Part shown: positions 34,798 to 41,332 of the stretch, piece after piece
Position numbering within the stretch: position 1 is the stretch's first letter
How the letters are laid out: each line of letters opens with the position of its first letter
Assembly: GCA_024330185.1 (NCBI GenBank)
Contig: JANDLV010000036.1
Coordinates: 1-41,667, forward strand
Source of the DNA: Candidatus Siliceabacter maunaloa
GTDB taxonomy: Bacteria; Actinomycetota; Thermoleophilia; Solirubrobacterales; Solirubrobacteraceae
Reading direction: 5' to 3'
Length of the DNA stretch: 41,667 nt
Position numbers and translations under genes: made by a program
Notes under the pieces: generated by a model
Seen by the model: only the letters and a program-made list of their open reading frames with translations
Told to the model about the DNA's origin: nothing
The model's database searches: none

Positions 34798-35172
34798 ATG
34801 GCGCACGGGGTCGAAGGAAAGCCGCCCCGGCCGGGGCACATCGACCCGGCGACCGCCGACGCGGTCGCCGTCACCATGCAGGCGCTCGCGACACCCAGCC
34901 GGGTGCGCATCCTCGGCCGCCTGCGCGAGGGAGCCTGCTCGGTCGGCGAGCTCGCCGCCTCGGTAGAGCTGGAGCCCTCCGCCGCCTCCCATCAACTCCG
35001 CTTGCTCCGCCATCTCGGGCTCGTGGTCGGCCAGCGCACCGGCCGCCAGGTCATCTACACGCTTCACGACGACCACGTCGGCGCACTTCTAGACGAGGCG
35101 ATCTTTCACACCGAGCACCTGCGCCTGGGCACGTCCCAACTCCCTCGGAGGTGGCAAGAGGGATCCGCCTGA
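34798..35172 (+). CDS. ArsR/SmtB-family metal sensor, CzrA-like alpha5 type
   Basis: 124 residues. Winged helix-turn-helix: TPSRVRILGRLREGACSVGELAASVELEPSAASHQLRLLRHLGLV. The alpha5 site is fully conserved: Asp91-x-His93, then His104 and His107 (DDHVGALLDEAIFHTEH), matching the D-x-H-x10-H-x2-H of CzrA zinc/cobalt sensors (SmtB has E at the last place). The alpha3 Cys motif of ArsR/CadC (ELCVCDL) is absent (ELAASVEL). It therefore most likely senses Zn, Co or Ni and derepresses the divergent ATPase-MFS operon. Confidence 0.9.
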   Translation: MAHGVEGKPPRPGHIDPATADAVAVTMQALATPSRVRILGRLREGACSVGELAASVELEPSAASHQLRLLRHLGLVVGQRTGRQVIYTLHDDHVGALLDEAIFHTEHLRLGTSQLPRRWQEGSA

Positions 35173-35239
35173 GCTAGTGCGGATCGCCGGCGCTACCGTC
35201 GGCGGTGTTGTGGCCTGAGCATCAAGGGTGGCTCGTGAC

Positions 35240-35635
35240 TTACCGGCCTGCCAGTCGCAGCAGCAGGCGCAGCGAAGGCTCGGGTCCGGGCCAGTGCTGG
35301 TGTATCAGGTCCGGCGACCGACCTCGTAGCAGCAGGCGCAGCACCAGCGCGACCGCGATGGCGTCGTCGAGCTGGCCCACCACCGGGATGAAGTCCGGTA
35401 CCAGGTCGATCGGGGAGGCGAGGTAGAGACTAAGGACTCCGACCAGCGCCTTGCTGCGTCGCGGTACGCGATCGTCGCGCAGCAGACGCCCGAACAGCAC
35501 CACGCAGTCCGGGACGAACCCCGCCACCGCCCGGGCGTCGGTGCGCCGGCCCATGAGGCAGAGCCCGGCGACGAACACGAGGTACAAGGCCACGACGGCT
35601 GCCGCGGTCACGAGAAGCCAACCCGTGGTGCTCAT
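35240..35635 (-). CDS. DUF1232 (YkvA-like) membrane protein
   Basis: 131 residues from ATG 35635. An N-terminal transmembrane helix (WLLVTAAAVVALYLVFVAGLCLMG) is followed by the DUF1232 core: RDDRVPRRSKALVGVLSLYLASPIDLVPDFIPVVGQLDDAIAVALVLRLLLR, with the diagnostic SPIDLVPDFIPVVGQLDD. Function is unknown. The upstream region carries one of the six CTCATC-repeat promoters, and the predicted transcription start lies 1-2 nt before ATG. Confidence 0.85.
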   Translation of the reverse strand: MSTTGWLLVTAAAVVALYLVFVAGLCLMGRRTDARAVAGFVPDCVVLFGRLLRDDRVPRRSKALVGVLSLYLASPIDLVPDFIPVVGQLDDAIAVALVLRLLLRGRSPDLIHQHWPGPEPSLRLLLRLAGR

Positions 35636-35643
35636 ACCGCTCG

Positions 35644-35674
35644 ATGGTAGGTCTGGGGATGAGGGCCTGCTGAG
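35644..35674 (-). promoter_or_regulatory. CTCATC-repeat promoter of the DUF1232 gene (site 1)
   Basis: On the minus strand: CTCAGC (35674-35669), 5 nt, CTCATC (35663-35658), 8 nt, then TACCAT (35649-35644) as -10. The hexamers start exactly 11 bp apart. ATG is at 35635. Weakest of the six (first hexamer has T>G, spacing 8), but the layout is the same. Confidence 0.55.
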
Positions 35675-35692
35675 GACGGGCGCGGTCGCGGC

Positions 35693-36142
35693 TCAGCGGC
35701 GATCGAGGCGTTCGGTGAGCTCGGCCACGTGGCGGGTGAGCTTGAGGTTCTCCTCGAGGAGCAGGTTGTAGTGCTCCGCGAGCGCGTCGCGATGGTGCTC
35801 GTCGAGCTCGGCCTGCGCGCGGTCGCGATCGGCCTGGCGGGTCTGTGCCAGCAGGATGAGCGGCGCGGCGTAGGCGGCCTGGGTGGAGAACAGGAGGTTG
35901 AGCAGGATGAACGGATAGGGGTCCCAGCGAAGGCTTACCGCCAGCCCGTTGAGTGCGATCCACACCACGACGAGCAGGGTCTGGCCCGCCAGGAAGCCAG
36001 GCGTTCCGAAGACGCGGGCGAAGCGCTCGGCCGCCAGGCCGAAGCGGTCGCTGCCAAACACCCCGTGGGGACCGGATCGGTGGCGCGGTGGAGCGCTCTG
36101 CTGTGGAGCGCTCGGGTCGGGATGGTCGTCGCGCGTGGGCAT
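35693..36142 (-). CDS. DUF1003 family membrane protein
   Basis: 149 residues. Two transmembrane helices (TPGFLAGQTLLVVVWIALNGL and DPYPFILLNLLFSTQAAYAAPLILLA) are followed by QTRQADRDRAQAELDEHHRDALAEHYNLLLEENLKL, a helical/coiled tail. PFILLNLLFSTQAAYAAPLILLA is the family signature. Function is unknown. An alternative start slightly downstream cannot be excluded because the first ~30 residues are disordered (SAPQQSAPPRHRSGPHG). No CTCATC repeat is found in front of it. Confidence 0.85.
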   Translation of the reverse strand: MPTRDDHPDPSAPQQSAPPRHRSGPHGVFGSDRFGLAAERFARVFGTPGFLAGQTLLVVVWIALNGLAVSLRWDPYPFILLNLLFSTQAAYAAPLILLAQTRQADRDRAQAELDEHHRDALAEHYNLLLEENLKLTRHVAELTERLDRR

Positions 36143-36223
36143 GCCTCGGCGCCATCATCGCCCAAGCCGGCTCCGCCCGTCGCTGCCGCGCGGTGCGTGG
36201 CCGTCAGGCTCGCGCCGCGCGCG

Positions 36224-36255
36224 CTCATCATGCTCTCATCCGCGCAACGCAGGGT
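36224..36255 (+). promoter_or_regulatory. CTCATC-repeat promoter of the OmpR-family regulator (site 2)
   Basis: CTCATC at 36224-36229 and CTCATC at 36235-36240, both perfect and 11 bp apart, followed by 9 nt and CAGGGT (36250-36255) as a weak -10. The start codon ATG is at 36263, so transcription would start on the codon itself. A site before the regulator's own gene implies autoregulation. Confidence 0.7.
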
Positions 36256-36262
36256 GCACGTC

Positions 36263-36952
36263 ATGAGAGTCCTGATCGTCGAAGACGAGGTGAAGATGGC
36301 CAGCCTGATCCGGCGCGGCCTGCGCGACGACGGCATGGCCGCGGACGTCGCGATCAGGGGCAAGGACGCTCTGTGGATGGCCGGCTCCACCGAGTACGAC
36401 GTGATCGTGCTCGATGTGATGCTGCCCGACATGGATGGGTTCGAGGTCTGCCGGCGCCTGCGCGAGGACGGCGTCTGGTCGCCGGTGCTGATGCTCACCG
36501 CGCGTGACGCGATCGACGATCGCGTGCGAGGCCTGGACACCGGCGCCGACGACTACCTGACCAAGCCCTTCTCCTTCGCCGAGCTGGCCGCTCGGTTGCG
36601 CGCGCTCGCGCGTCGCGGCCCGGTGGAGCGACCCACCGTGCTACGGCTCGGCGACCTGCACCTGGACCCCTCCTCCAAGCGTGTCTGGCGGGGCGAGACG
36701 GACATCAGCCTGTCGGCGAAGGAGTTCTCGCTGCTTGAGACCTTCATGCGCCGTCCCGGTGCCGTCCTCGACCGCTTCCAGCTCCTCGAGCACGCCTGGG
36801 ACGACGAGTACGAGAACCGCTCGAACGTCATCGACGTCTACGTGCGCTACCTGCGCGAGAAGGTCGATCGGCCCTTCGGCGTGGAGTCCATCGAGACCGT
36901 GCGCGGCGCCGGCTACCGGATGCGTGTCAAAGGCGGCCGCGGAGAGTCATGA
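36263..36952 (+). CDS. OmpR/PhoB-family response regulator
   Basis: 229 residues from ATG 36263. Receiver domain: VLIVEDEVKMASLIRRGL, phospho-acceptor Asp51 (VIVLDVMLPDMDGFEV), Thr79 (LMLTARD) and Lys101 (DDYLTKPFSFAEL). C-terminal winged helix: LRLGDLHLDPSSKRVWRGETDISLSAKEFSLLETFMRRPGAVLDRFQLLEHAWDDEYENRSNVIDVYVRYLREKVDRPFG with ETVRGAGYRM. OmpR/PhoB-type proteins bind direct repeats 10-11 bp apart, matching the repeats found in front of this and five other genes. The gene ends 6 nt inside the convergent histidine kinase gene. Confidence 0.93.
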   Translation: MRVLIVEDEVKMASLIRRGLRDDGMAADVAIRGKDALWMAGSTEYDVIVLDVMLPDMDGFEVCRRLREDGVWSPVLMLTARDAIDDRVRGLDTGADDYLTKPFSFAELAARLRALARRGPVERPTVLRLGDLHLDPSSKRVWRGETDISLSAKEFSLLETFMRRPGAVLDRFQLLEHAWDDEYENRSNVIDVYVRYLREKVDRPFGVESIETVRGAGYRMRVKGGRGES

Positions 36953-38353
36953 GCGCGTGACGGGCACCGCGGCGGGCTCGCGGGGGAGGTTGAGCCAGAC
37001 GTCGGCGCCGCCTTCGGTGGGGTTGCACGCTCCGACCGAGCCGTGATGGGCTTGGGCGACCGCGGCGACGATCGCCAGGCCGAGCCCCGCGCCTCCCCGT
37101 CCCCGCGCGGCGTCCCCGCGGGTGAAGCGCTCGAAGGCCGACTCGATGAAGTCGTCGGGGAAGCCGGGGCCGTCATCACGGACGTGCAGCTCGATGGCCT
37201 GGCCAATGGTGCGGGCGCTCAGCTCGATCGCGGTGCCCCCGTGGCGCAGGGCGTTGTCGACGAGGTTGCCCAGCGCCTGCTCGAGGCGTAGGGGATCGGC
37301 GCAAAGATCGACGTCGCCGGCCGCGACCACCCTCAGCTCGGCGCCGCGCTCGCCGGCGCGCCGCGCGAAGCGCTCGCGGACGCCGTCGAGCACATCGTCG
37401 ATCTGAACCTCCCCGGGTCGGATCGGAAGGCGACCCTGATCCGAGCGTGCTATGACGAGCAGGTCCTCGGCGAGCTGGACCAGGCGGTCGGTCTCCTCCC
37501 CCGCCGATCGCAGCGCGTCCTCGAGCTCGCCGGTCGAGCGGCCCCCGCGCAGCGCGAGCTCCAGCTCGGTCTTGAGGATCGCCAGCGGCGTGCGCAGCTC
37601 GTGGCTGGCGTCGGCGACGAAGGCCCGCTCCCGGTCGAAGGCGGCCTCCAGGCGTTCGAGCATGCCGTTGAGCGTCGTGCCCAGCCGGCCGATCTCGTCG
37701 TCCGCCGGGGAGACCGGCAGCCGCGCGCGAGGGTCGGCGGCCTGGATCGCCGCCGCCCGGCGGCGCATGCTGTCCACCGGACGCAGGGCAGCGGCCACCG
37801 CCAGGTACCCGGTCAGGCAGGCCAGCAGCAACGCGACCGGCCCGCCGACCAGCAGGAGGCCGCCGAGGTTGCGCAGCGCCTCCTCGCGCTCCTCAAGCGT
37901 GGCGCCCACGACCACGATCAGCCGGCGATCCTGCGCCCGTACCGGCGTGGCCAGCAACCGGACGGCCTCGTCCTCACCGGCGATCGCCTCCCGGTCGACG
38001 ATCACCGTCTCACCGACCTCGTCCGGGACTTGGCCGCCGGCGAGCAGCGCACGCCCCCGCACCCCCGGCGTGGCGTCCACGACCGCCCCGGACCTGTCGA
38101 GGATCTGTGCGAAGCTCTCTCCCTGCTCGGTGAGGGCGTCGTCTCCGGCCTCCTCGAGCCCGCTGTCGGCCTGCTCGATCAGCGCCGTCACGTCGCCGGC
38201 GCGCGAGCGCAGGCTCTGCTCGATGGTCGCGTCGAGCTCTGCGCCCAGGCGCAGGAAGAGGAACAGCCCCGTCGCCGTCAGCACGACCGCCATCACCCCC
38301 GCGAAGGCGAGGGTGACGCGCATGCGGACGGTCAGACGGCTCCAACGAGACAT
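36947..38353 (-). CDS. Sensor histidine kinase (HAMP-HisKA), tail-to-tail with its regulator
   Basis: 468 residues. Helix 1 (MRVTLAFAGVMAVVLTATGLFLFL, 11-34), a ~125-residue extracytoplasmic sensor (36-162), helix 2 (GGLLLVGGPVALLLACLTGYLAVAA, 164-188), HAMP, then the H-box FVADASHELRTPLAIL with His251. ATP-binding domain: LGNLVDNALRHG (N), VRDDGPGFPDDF (G1), FERFTRG (F) and GGAGLGLAIVAAVAQAHHG (G2). The sensor is acidic, with no Cys. The kinase is convergent with the regulator, overlapping by 6 nt, rather than in one operon, yet both have the same repeat promoter. Partnership is inferred from position. Confidence 0.92.
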   Translation of the reverse strand: MSRWSRLTVRMRVTLAFAGVMAVVLTATGLFLFLRLGAELDATIEQSLRSRAGDVTALIEQADSGLEEAGDDALTEQGESFAQILDRSGAVVDATPGVRGRALLAGGQVPDEVGETVIVDREAIAGEDEAVRLLATPVRAQDRRLIVVVGATLEEREEALRNLGGLLLVGGPVALLLACLTGYLAVAAALRPVDSMRRRAAAIQAADPRARLPVSPADDEIGRLGTTLNGMLERLEAAFDRERAFVADASHELRTPLAILKTELELALRGGRSTGELEDALRSAGEETDRLVQLAEDLLVIARSDQGRLPIRPGEVQIDDVLDGVRERFARRAGERGAELRVVAAGDVDLCADPLRLEQALGNLVDNALRHGGTAIELSARTIGQAIELHVRDDGPGFPDDFIESAFERFTRGDAARGRGGAGLGLAIVAAVAQAHHGSVGACNPTEGGADVWLNLPREPAAVPVTRS

Positions 38354-38362
38354 CGTGGTCGG

Positions 38363-38395
38363 ACGCTACCGCCCCGGGGATGAGCCCACGATGAG
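38363..38395 (-). promoter_or_regulatory. CTCATC-repeat promoter of the histidine kinase (site 3)
   Basis: Minus strand: CTCATC (38395-38390), 5 nt, CTCATC (38384-38379), both perfect and 11 bp apart, then 10 nt and TAGCGT (38368-38363) as -10. The kinase ATG begins at 38353, so the leader is only a few nucleotides. Confidence 0.72.
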
Positions 38396-38490
38396 CCAGC
38401 TCAGCGGGAGGCTGGGCGCCTCACGGCCAGCGCGGCGACTCGCACATCAGCAGAAGGTTGCACTAGTGATACAGCCGCGCGGTCGCCACG

Positions 38491-38496
38491 TATCCT
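38491..38496 (+). promoter_or_regulatory. -10 element (TATCCT) of the DUF305 gene
   Basis: TATCCT at 38491-38496 ends 7 nt before the ATG at 38503, pointing to a leaderless transcript. This gene does not have the CTCATC pair in front of it; the nearest pair (38379-38395) faces the other way and is about 100 nt off. Confidence 0.4.
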
Positions 38497-38502
38497 GTTG
38501 AC

Positions 38503-39057
38503 ATGAACCGCATAATCCACCCAATCCGCACGCTGGCTCTGGCCGCCGCACTGGTCCTCTCGCTGGGTGCGCTGGCTGCCTGCGGCGGGGACGACACGCA
38601 GGCCAACGGGACCGACCGCTACTTCGCGGAGATGATGATCCCCCACCATCAGGGGGCCGTCGACATGGCGGAGATCGCCCTGGAGCGCTCCGAGCGCCCG
38701 GAGCTGCGCGAGCTGTCCGAGCAGATCATCACGTCGCAGAAGGCCGAGATCGCCGAGCTCGAGGAGGCGCTGGACGGCGACCTGGAGGGCGTCGAGCCCG
38801 AGGGCATGGGGATGTCCATGGACATGATGGGCATGGGCATGGACCACGGGATGCTGCGCTCCGCGCAGCAGTTCGACCTGGCCTTCATCGACATGATGAT
38901 CCCCCACCACGAGGGCGCCATCGTGATGTCTGACGTCGAGCTGGAGCGCGGCGAGAACCCCGGCATGCAGGACCTGGCCCGCGAGATCACTTCCGCCCAG
39001 GAGCGCGAGATCGCGCAGATGCGCGAGTGGCGCACGGCCTGGGCGCAGGAGGGCTGA
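38503..39057 (+). CDS. DUF305 lipoprotein with Met-rich segment, likely copper-related
   Basis: 184 residues. A lipoprotein signal peptide ends LSLGALAACGG (lipobox LAAC, Cys27). The mature protein contains two copies of the DUF305 helical motif: EMMIPHHQGAVDMAEIALERSERPELRELSEQII and DMMIPHHEGAIVMSDVELERGENPGMQDLAREIT. Between them lies GMGMSMDMMGMGMDHGM, a Met/His stretch like those that bind Cu(I) in periplasmic copper proteins. DUF305 members often sit with copper genes. It is convergent with the decayed PP2C gene. Confidence 0.88.
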   Translation: MNRIIHPIRTLALAAALVLSLGALAACGGDDTQANGTDRYFAEMMIPHHQGAVDMAEIALERSERPELRELSEQIITSQKAEIAELEEALDGDLEGVEPEGMGMSMDMMGMGMDHGMLRSAQQFDLAFIDMMIPHHEGAIVMSDVELERGENPGMQDLAREITSAQEREIAQMREWRTAWAQEG

Positions 39058-39060
39058 CAG

Positions 39061-39080
39061 CCCCACGGCTGACCGTGGGG
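39061..39080. terminator. Hairpin 1 after DUF305 (CCCCACGG/CCGTGGGG)
   Basis: CCCCACGG (39061-39068) pairs with CCGTGGGG (39073-39080) across CTGA, a perfect 8-bp stem starting 4 nt after the DUF305 stop. Likely a terminator without a U-run. It shares GGGG at 39077-39080 with hairpin 2, so only one can form at a time. Confidence 0.6.
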
Positions 39081-39099
39081 CGGGCTTGCGGCCCGCCCC
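39077..39099. terminator. Hairpin 2 (GGGGCGGGC/GCCCGCCCC)
   Basis: GGGGCGGGC (39077-39085) pairs perfectly with GCCCGCCCC (39091-39099) around TTGCG. It is placed between the DUF305 gene and the 3' end of the convergent PP2C remnant, so it can serve both strands. It overlaps hairpin 1 by 4 nt. Confidence 0.55.
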
Positions 39100-39609
39100 A
39101 GGCCGGCCGCGCTGCACATCGCCGCAAGGGCCAGTCGCTCGAACTGTTCGGGCTCGACCGTGTCGGCGTGAGCTGGTGCAGGCGGCCGTCGCTGAGCAGG
39201 TAGGCACGGCTGTCCCCCGCATGCGCGATCGTCAGCGTGCCGGCACCGAGGGAGCGCGACGACGATCGTGGTCGCCATGCCCTCCCGGCCGTTGTCGGCA
39301 GCGGCGTGGCGCACGTCGCGGTTGGCGCTGCCCAGCGCGGCGCAGCTCCGTCTCGGGATCCGCCGGACACGCTCGCACCTCGCGGCGCAGGACGTCGAGG
39401 ACGAGCGCCGAGGCATCCTCGCCGGCGCACTGTCCGCCGACCCCGTCGACGACGGCCAGCACGGGCGCGGCCACGAGCACGGCGTCCTCGTTGACCGGTC
39501 GGCGCGCGCCGCGATCCGTGCGCGCCGCGCAGGCCACGACGCGGAGCGCGACGGCCGGCTGTGTCGCGGCGAGATCGGCGGTGTCGTGGGAGGCGGTCGC
39601 TGTGGTCAT
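39100..39609 (-). pseudogene. PP2C-type Ser/Thr protein phosphatase remnant, multiply frameshifted and truncated
   Basis: From ATG 39609, frame A reads VVACAARTDRGARRPVNEDAVLVAAPVLAVVDGVGGQCAGEDASALVLDVLRREV, containing the PP2C motifs NEDA and DGVGG. Near 39335 homology moves to frame B (AALGSANRDVRHAAADNGREGMATTIVVAL, the GTT-like motif). Near 39250 it moves to frame C (GAGTLTIAHAGDSRAYLLSDGRLHQLT, the GDSR motif). After about 39165 nothing family-like continues, so the second half, with the DHS and DGL(T/W) motifs, is missing. The 3' boundary given is approximate. The promoter in front (39616-39647) is intact. Confidence 0.8.
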
Positions 39610-39615
39610 GGACAG

Positions 39616-39647
39616 ATCGTCGGCCCGCTGGATGAGGGGGCGATGAG
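39616..39647 (-). promoter_or_regulatory. CTCATC-repeat promoter of the PP2C gene (site 4)
   Basis: Minus strand: CTCATC (39647-39642), 5 nt, CTCATC (39636-39631), both perfect and 11 bp apart, then 9 nt and GACGAT (39621-39616) as -10. ATG begins at 39609, where the transcription start is predicted. The control region is intact although the gene behind it is broken. Confidence 0.68.
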
Positions 39648-39671
39648 GAGTGGCCCGCGTGGCGCCGGCTT

Positions 39672-39703
39672 CTCACGGTCGGCTCATCGGTGCTGCCTAG
39701 CTT
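39672..39703 (+). promoter_or_regulatory. CTCATC-repeat promoter of the first PepSY gene (site 5)
   Basis: CTCACG (39672-39677), 5 nt, CTCATC (39683-39688), 9 nt, TAGCTT (39698-39703). The stretch from CTCAC to the -10 is closely similar to site 6 (shared TCTCAC, GGCTCATCGG, GCCTA). A leader of about 46 nt follows, with AAGGAGG at 39739-39745 before ATG 39756. Confidence 0.7.
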
Positions 39704-39755
39704 GCCGGTGGACGGGATCCCCCGTCGACCACACCGACAAGGAGGACGAATCACC

Positions 39756-40235
39756 ATGAACGAGAAGCTCAAGAAGATCCTGGCCGCCATCGGCATTCTG
39801 GGGGCCTTCGGCCTGGGCGGCACTGCCATCGCCGGCGCGCAGAGCGACAAGCCCGCCGACAAGCCGGCGACCTCGCAGTCCGGCGAGCAGGAGGAGGCCG
39901 GCGAGCAGGAGGAGGCCGTCACGGGCGCCCCCGCCGACCGCGCCGGGCAGGCGGCCCTGCGGGCCGTGGGCGGTGGCAAGGTGCTGGAGGTCGAGAAGGA
40001 GACGCCCGAGCAGGAGGTCGAGCGTCCGGAGGCGGGTGAGAAGCCCGATTCGGCCCAGGAGCAGGCGATCGATCAGAAGACCGCCTACGAGGTGGAGGTG
40101 CGCACGAGCGACGGCAAGACGGTCGAGGTCGCGCTCGACGACGCCTTCAGCGTCCTGGGCACCGAGCAGGACGGCGACGACGAGGAGACGGAGAGCTCGT
40201 CCGAGCCGGCCGCCGAGGCGCCTGCGCAGCGCTAG
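39756..40235 (+). CDS. Secreted PepSY-domain protein
   Basis: 159 residues from ATG 39756, with a strong ribosome binding site (AAGGAGG, 10 nt before). Signal peptide: MNEKLKKILAAIGILGAFGLGGTAIAGAQ. A Glu/Gln-rich linker (SGEQEEAGEQEEAVTG) leads to the PepSY fold: DRAGQAALRAVGGGKVLEVEKETPEQ, then TAYEVEVRTSDGKTVEVALDDAFSVLGTE, then a very acidic tail. PepSY domains are known as inhibitory or modulatory modules outside the cell, and some act on membrane-bound sensor proteins. Placement in the putative OmpR-type regulon suggests envelope homeostasis (inference). Confidence 0.85.
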   Translation: MNEKLKKILAAIGILGAFGLGGTAIAGAQSDKPADKPATSQSGEQEEAGEQEEAVTGAPADRAGQAALRAVGGGKVLEVEKETPEQEVERPEAGEKPDSAQEQAIDQKTAYEVEVRTSDGKTVEVALDDAFSVLGTEQDGDDEETESSSEPAAEAPAQR

Positions 40236-40262
40236 AAGCCGCGGCGTGACCATCGGCGTAAC

Positions 40263-40290
40263 GGGGCCCGGGCCGCATGGCTCGGGCCCC
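40263..40290. terminator. Long GC hairpin after the first PepSY gene
   Basis: GGGGCCCGGGCC (40263-40274) pairs with GGCTCGGGCCCC (40279-40290) over a GCAT loop, with a single G-U pair. It lies 28 nt after the PepSY stop and 33 nt before the next ATG. No T-run. Probably a terminator or attenuator separating PepSY from the membrane gene pair. Confidence 0.55.
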
Positions 40291-40322
40291 GCGCCGTGGC
40301 GCCAGCTGCTGTCCTGCGAGCG

Positions 40323-41054
40323 ATGAACGCCGTATTGACCGCACTGGCCGCCGCTGTCGCGGTGTGGCTCGAGCTGCTCGAGGCGATGGCGATCGTGCTG
40401 GCCGTCGGCGCGAGCCGGGGGTGGCGCGACGCGGTCTGGGGGGCTGGGGCAGGCGTGGCGGTGTGCGCGGTCCTCGCGGTGACTCTCGGCCCGCTGCTGG
40501 CCGATCTGCCGCTGGACGTGCTGCGTCTGGTCATCGGGACGCTGCTGTTGCTGTTTGGCCTGGAGTGGCTGCGCAAGGGCACGTTGCGACTGGCGGGGCG
40601 ACGGCGGCGGTCGTCTGCGGTGCACGAGTTCGAGGAGGCGCGCGAGGAGCTCGACGAGGCGCCGCTGCCCGCCGCCGGTCGGGCCGACTGGGCGGCTCGG
40701 CTGGTGGCCTTCAAGGGGGTGTTGGTAGAAGGCGTCGAGATCGTCGTCATCGTCAGTGCCCTGGCCGCCCGTCCCTCGGGGGCCGTTCCCGCCATCGCCG
40801 GCGCGGCCGTTGCGGCGGTCGCGGTCACCGCGGCCGGTGCGTGGCTGCGCGCGCCGCTCTCCCGCCTTCCCGAGACCGAGCTCAAGTACGGCGTCGGCGT
40901 GCTGCTGACGACGTTCGGGATCTTCTTCGCCGCCGAAGGCCTGGGTGTCGAGTGGCCCGGGGGCGACCTCGCGCTGCTGTACCTCGCCGCCGCGCTGCTC
41001 GCCGCGACGCGCCTGCAGATTCGCACGCAGCGCCCACGCGAAGCCGGCGCATGA
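40323..41054 (+). CDS. Uncharacterised polytopic membrane protein (COG4280-like)
   Basis: 243 residues from ATG 40323 (GTG 40296 would add nine). About six helices, beginning [34 protein letters not shown] and [25 protein letters not shown] cytoplasmic loop ([16 protein letters not shown]) is acidic, and [22 protein letters not shown] and [25 protein letters not shown] repeat the first half, suggesting an internal duplication with a Glu in the helix of each half (LELLEAM and LVEGVEIV). This resembles the two-repeat transporters of the LysE/TerC/UPF0016 kind, so ion transport is possible. It is coupled to the next gene by ATGA. Confidence 0.75.
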   Translation: MNAVLTALAAAVAVWLELLEAMAIVLAVGASRGWRDAVWGAGAGVAVCAVLAVTLGPLLADLPLDVLRLVIGTLLLLFGLEWLRKGTLRLAGRRRRSSAVHEFEEAREELDEAPLPAAGRADWAARLVAFKGVLVEGVEIVVIVSALAARPSGAVPAIAGAAVAAVAVTAAGAWLRAPLSRLPETELKYGVGVLLTTFGIFFAAEGLGVEWPGGDLALLYLAAALLAATRLQIRTQRPREAGA

Positions 41055-41242
41055 GCCTCCTGCGGGCCCTCAGGCTGCTGCTTCTCGGTGAGACCTGGAC
41101 GCTGCCGGCCGGGGTGCTCGCGGTCATGCTCGCGGGCGTCGGGCTGCGAGCGGTCGCCCCGGATCTCTGGCGCGACGCGGGCGGCTTCGTGCTGCTGGCC
41201 GGCGTCATCGCGGTCCTCGCCGTCGCCGTCGCACGCGAGTAG
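41051..41242 (+). CDS. Short two-helix membrane protein (63 aa)
   Basis: ATG 41051 overlaps the preceding TGA (ATGA). Product: [16 protein letters not shown], then two hydrophobic segments ([18 protein letters not shown] and [18 protein letters not shown]) and a short RE end. The stop-start coupling supports it as an accessory of the COG4280-like protein. No family recognised. Confidence 0.68.
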   Translation: MSLLRALRLLLLGETWTLPAGVLAVMLAGVGLRAVAPDLWRDAGGFVLLAGVIAVLAVAVARE

Positions 41243-41261
41243 GTGGGGCGAAGATGAGCGT

Positions 41262-41293
41262 CTCACCTGTGGCTCATCGGCGCCGCCTACGGT
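41262..41293 (+). promoter_or_regulatory. CTCATC-repeat promoter of the second PepSY gene (site 6)
   Basis: CTCACC (41262-41267), 5 nt, CTCATC (41273-41278), 9 nt, TACGGT (41288-41293). The same layout as site 5, down to GGCTCATCGG and GCCTA. A leader of about 33 nt carries AAGGAG at 41317-41322 before GTG 41333. Confidence 0.7.
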
Positions 41294-41332
41294 CCGCGCA
41301 CTCCGTCCCCGACCCCAAGGAGACACGTACAC

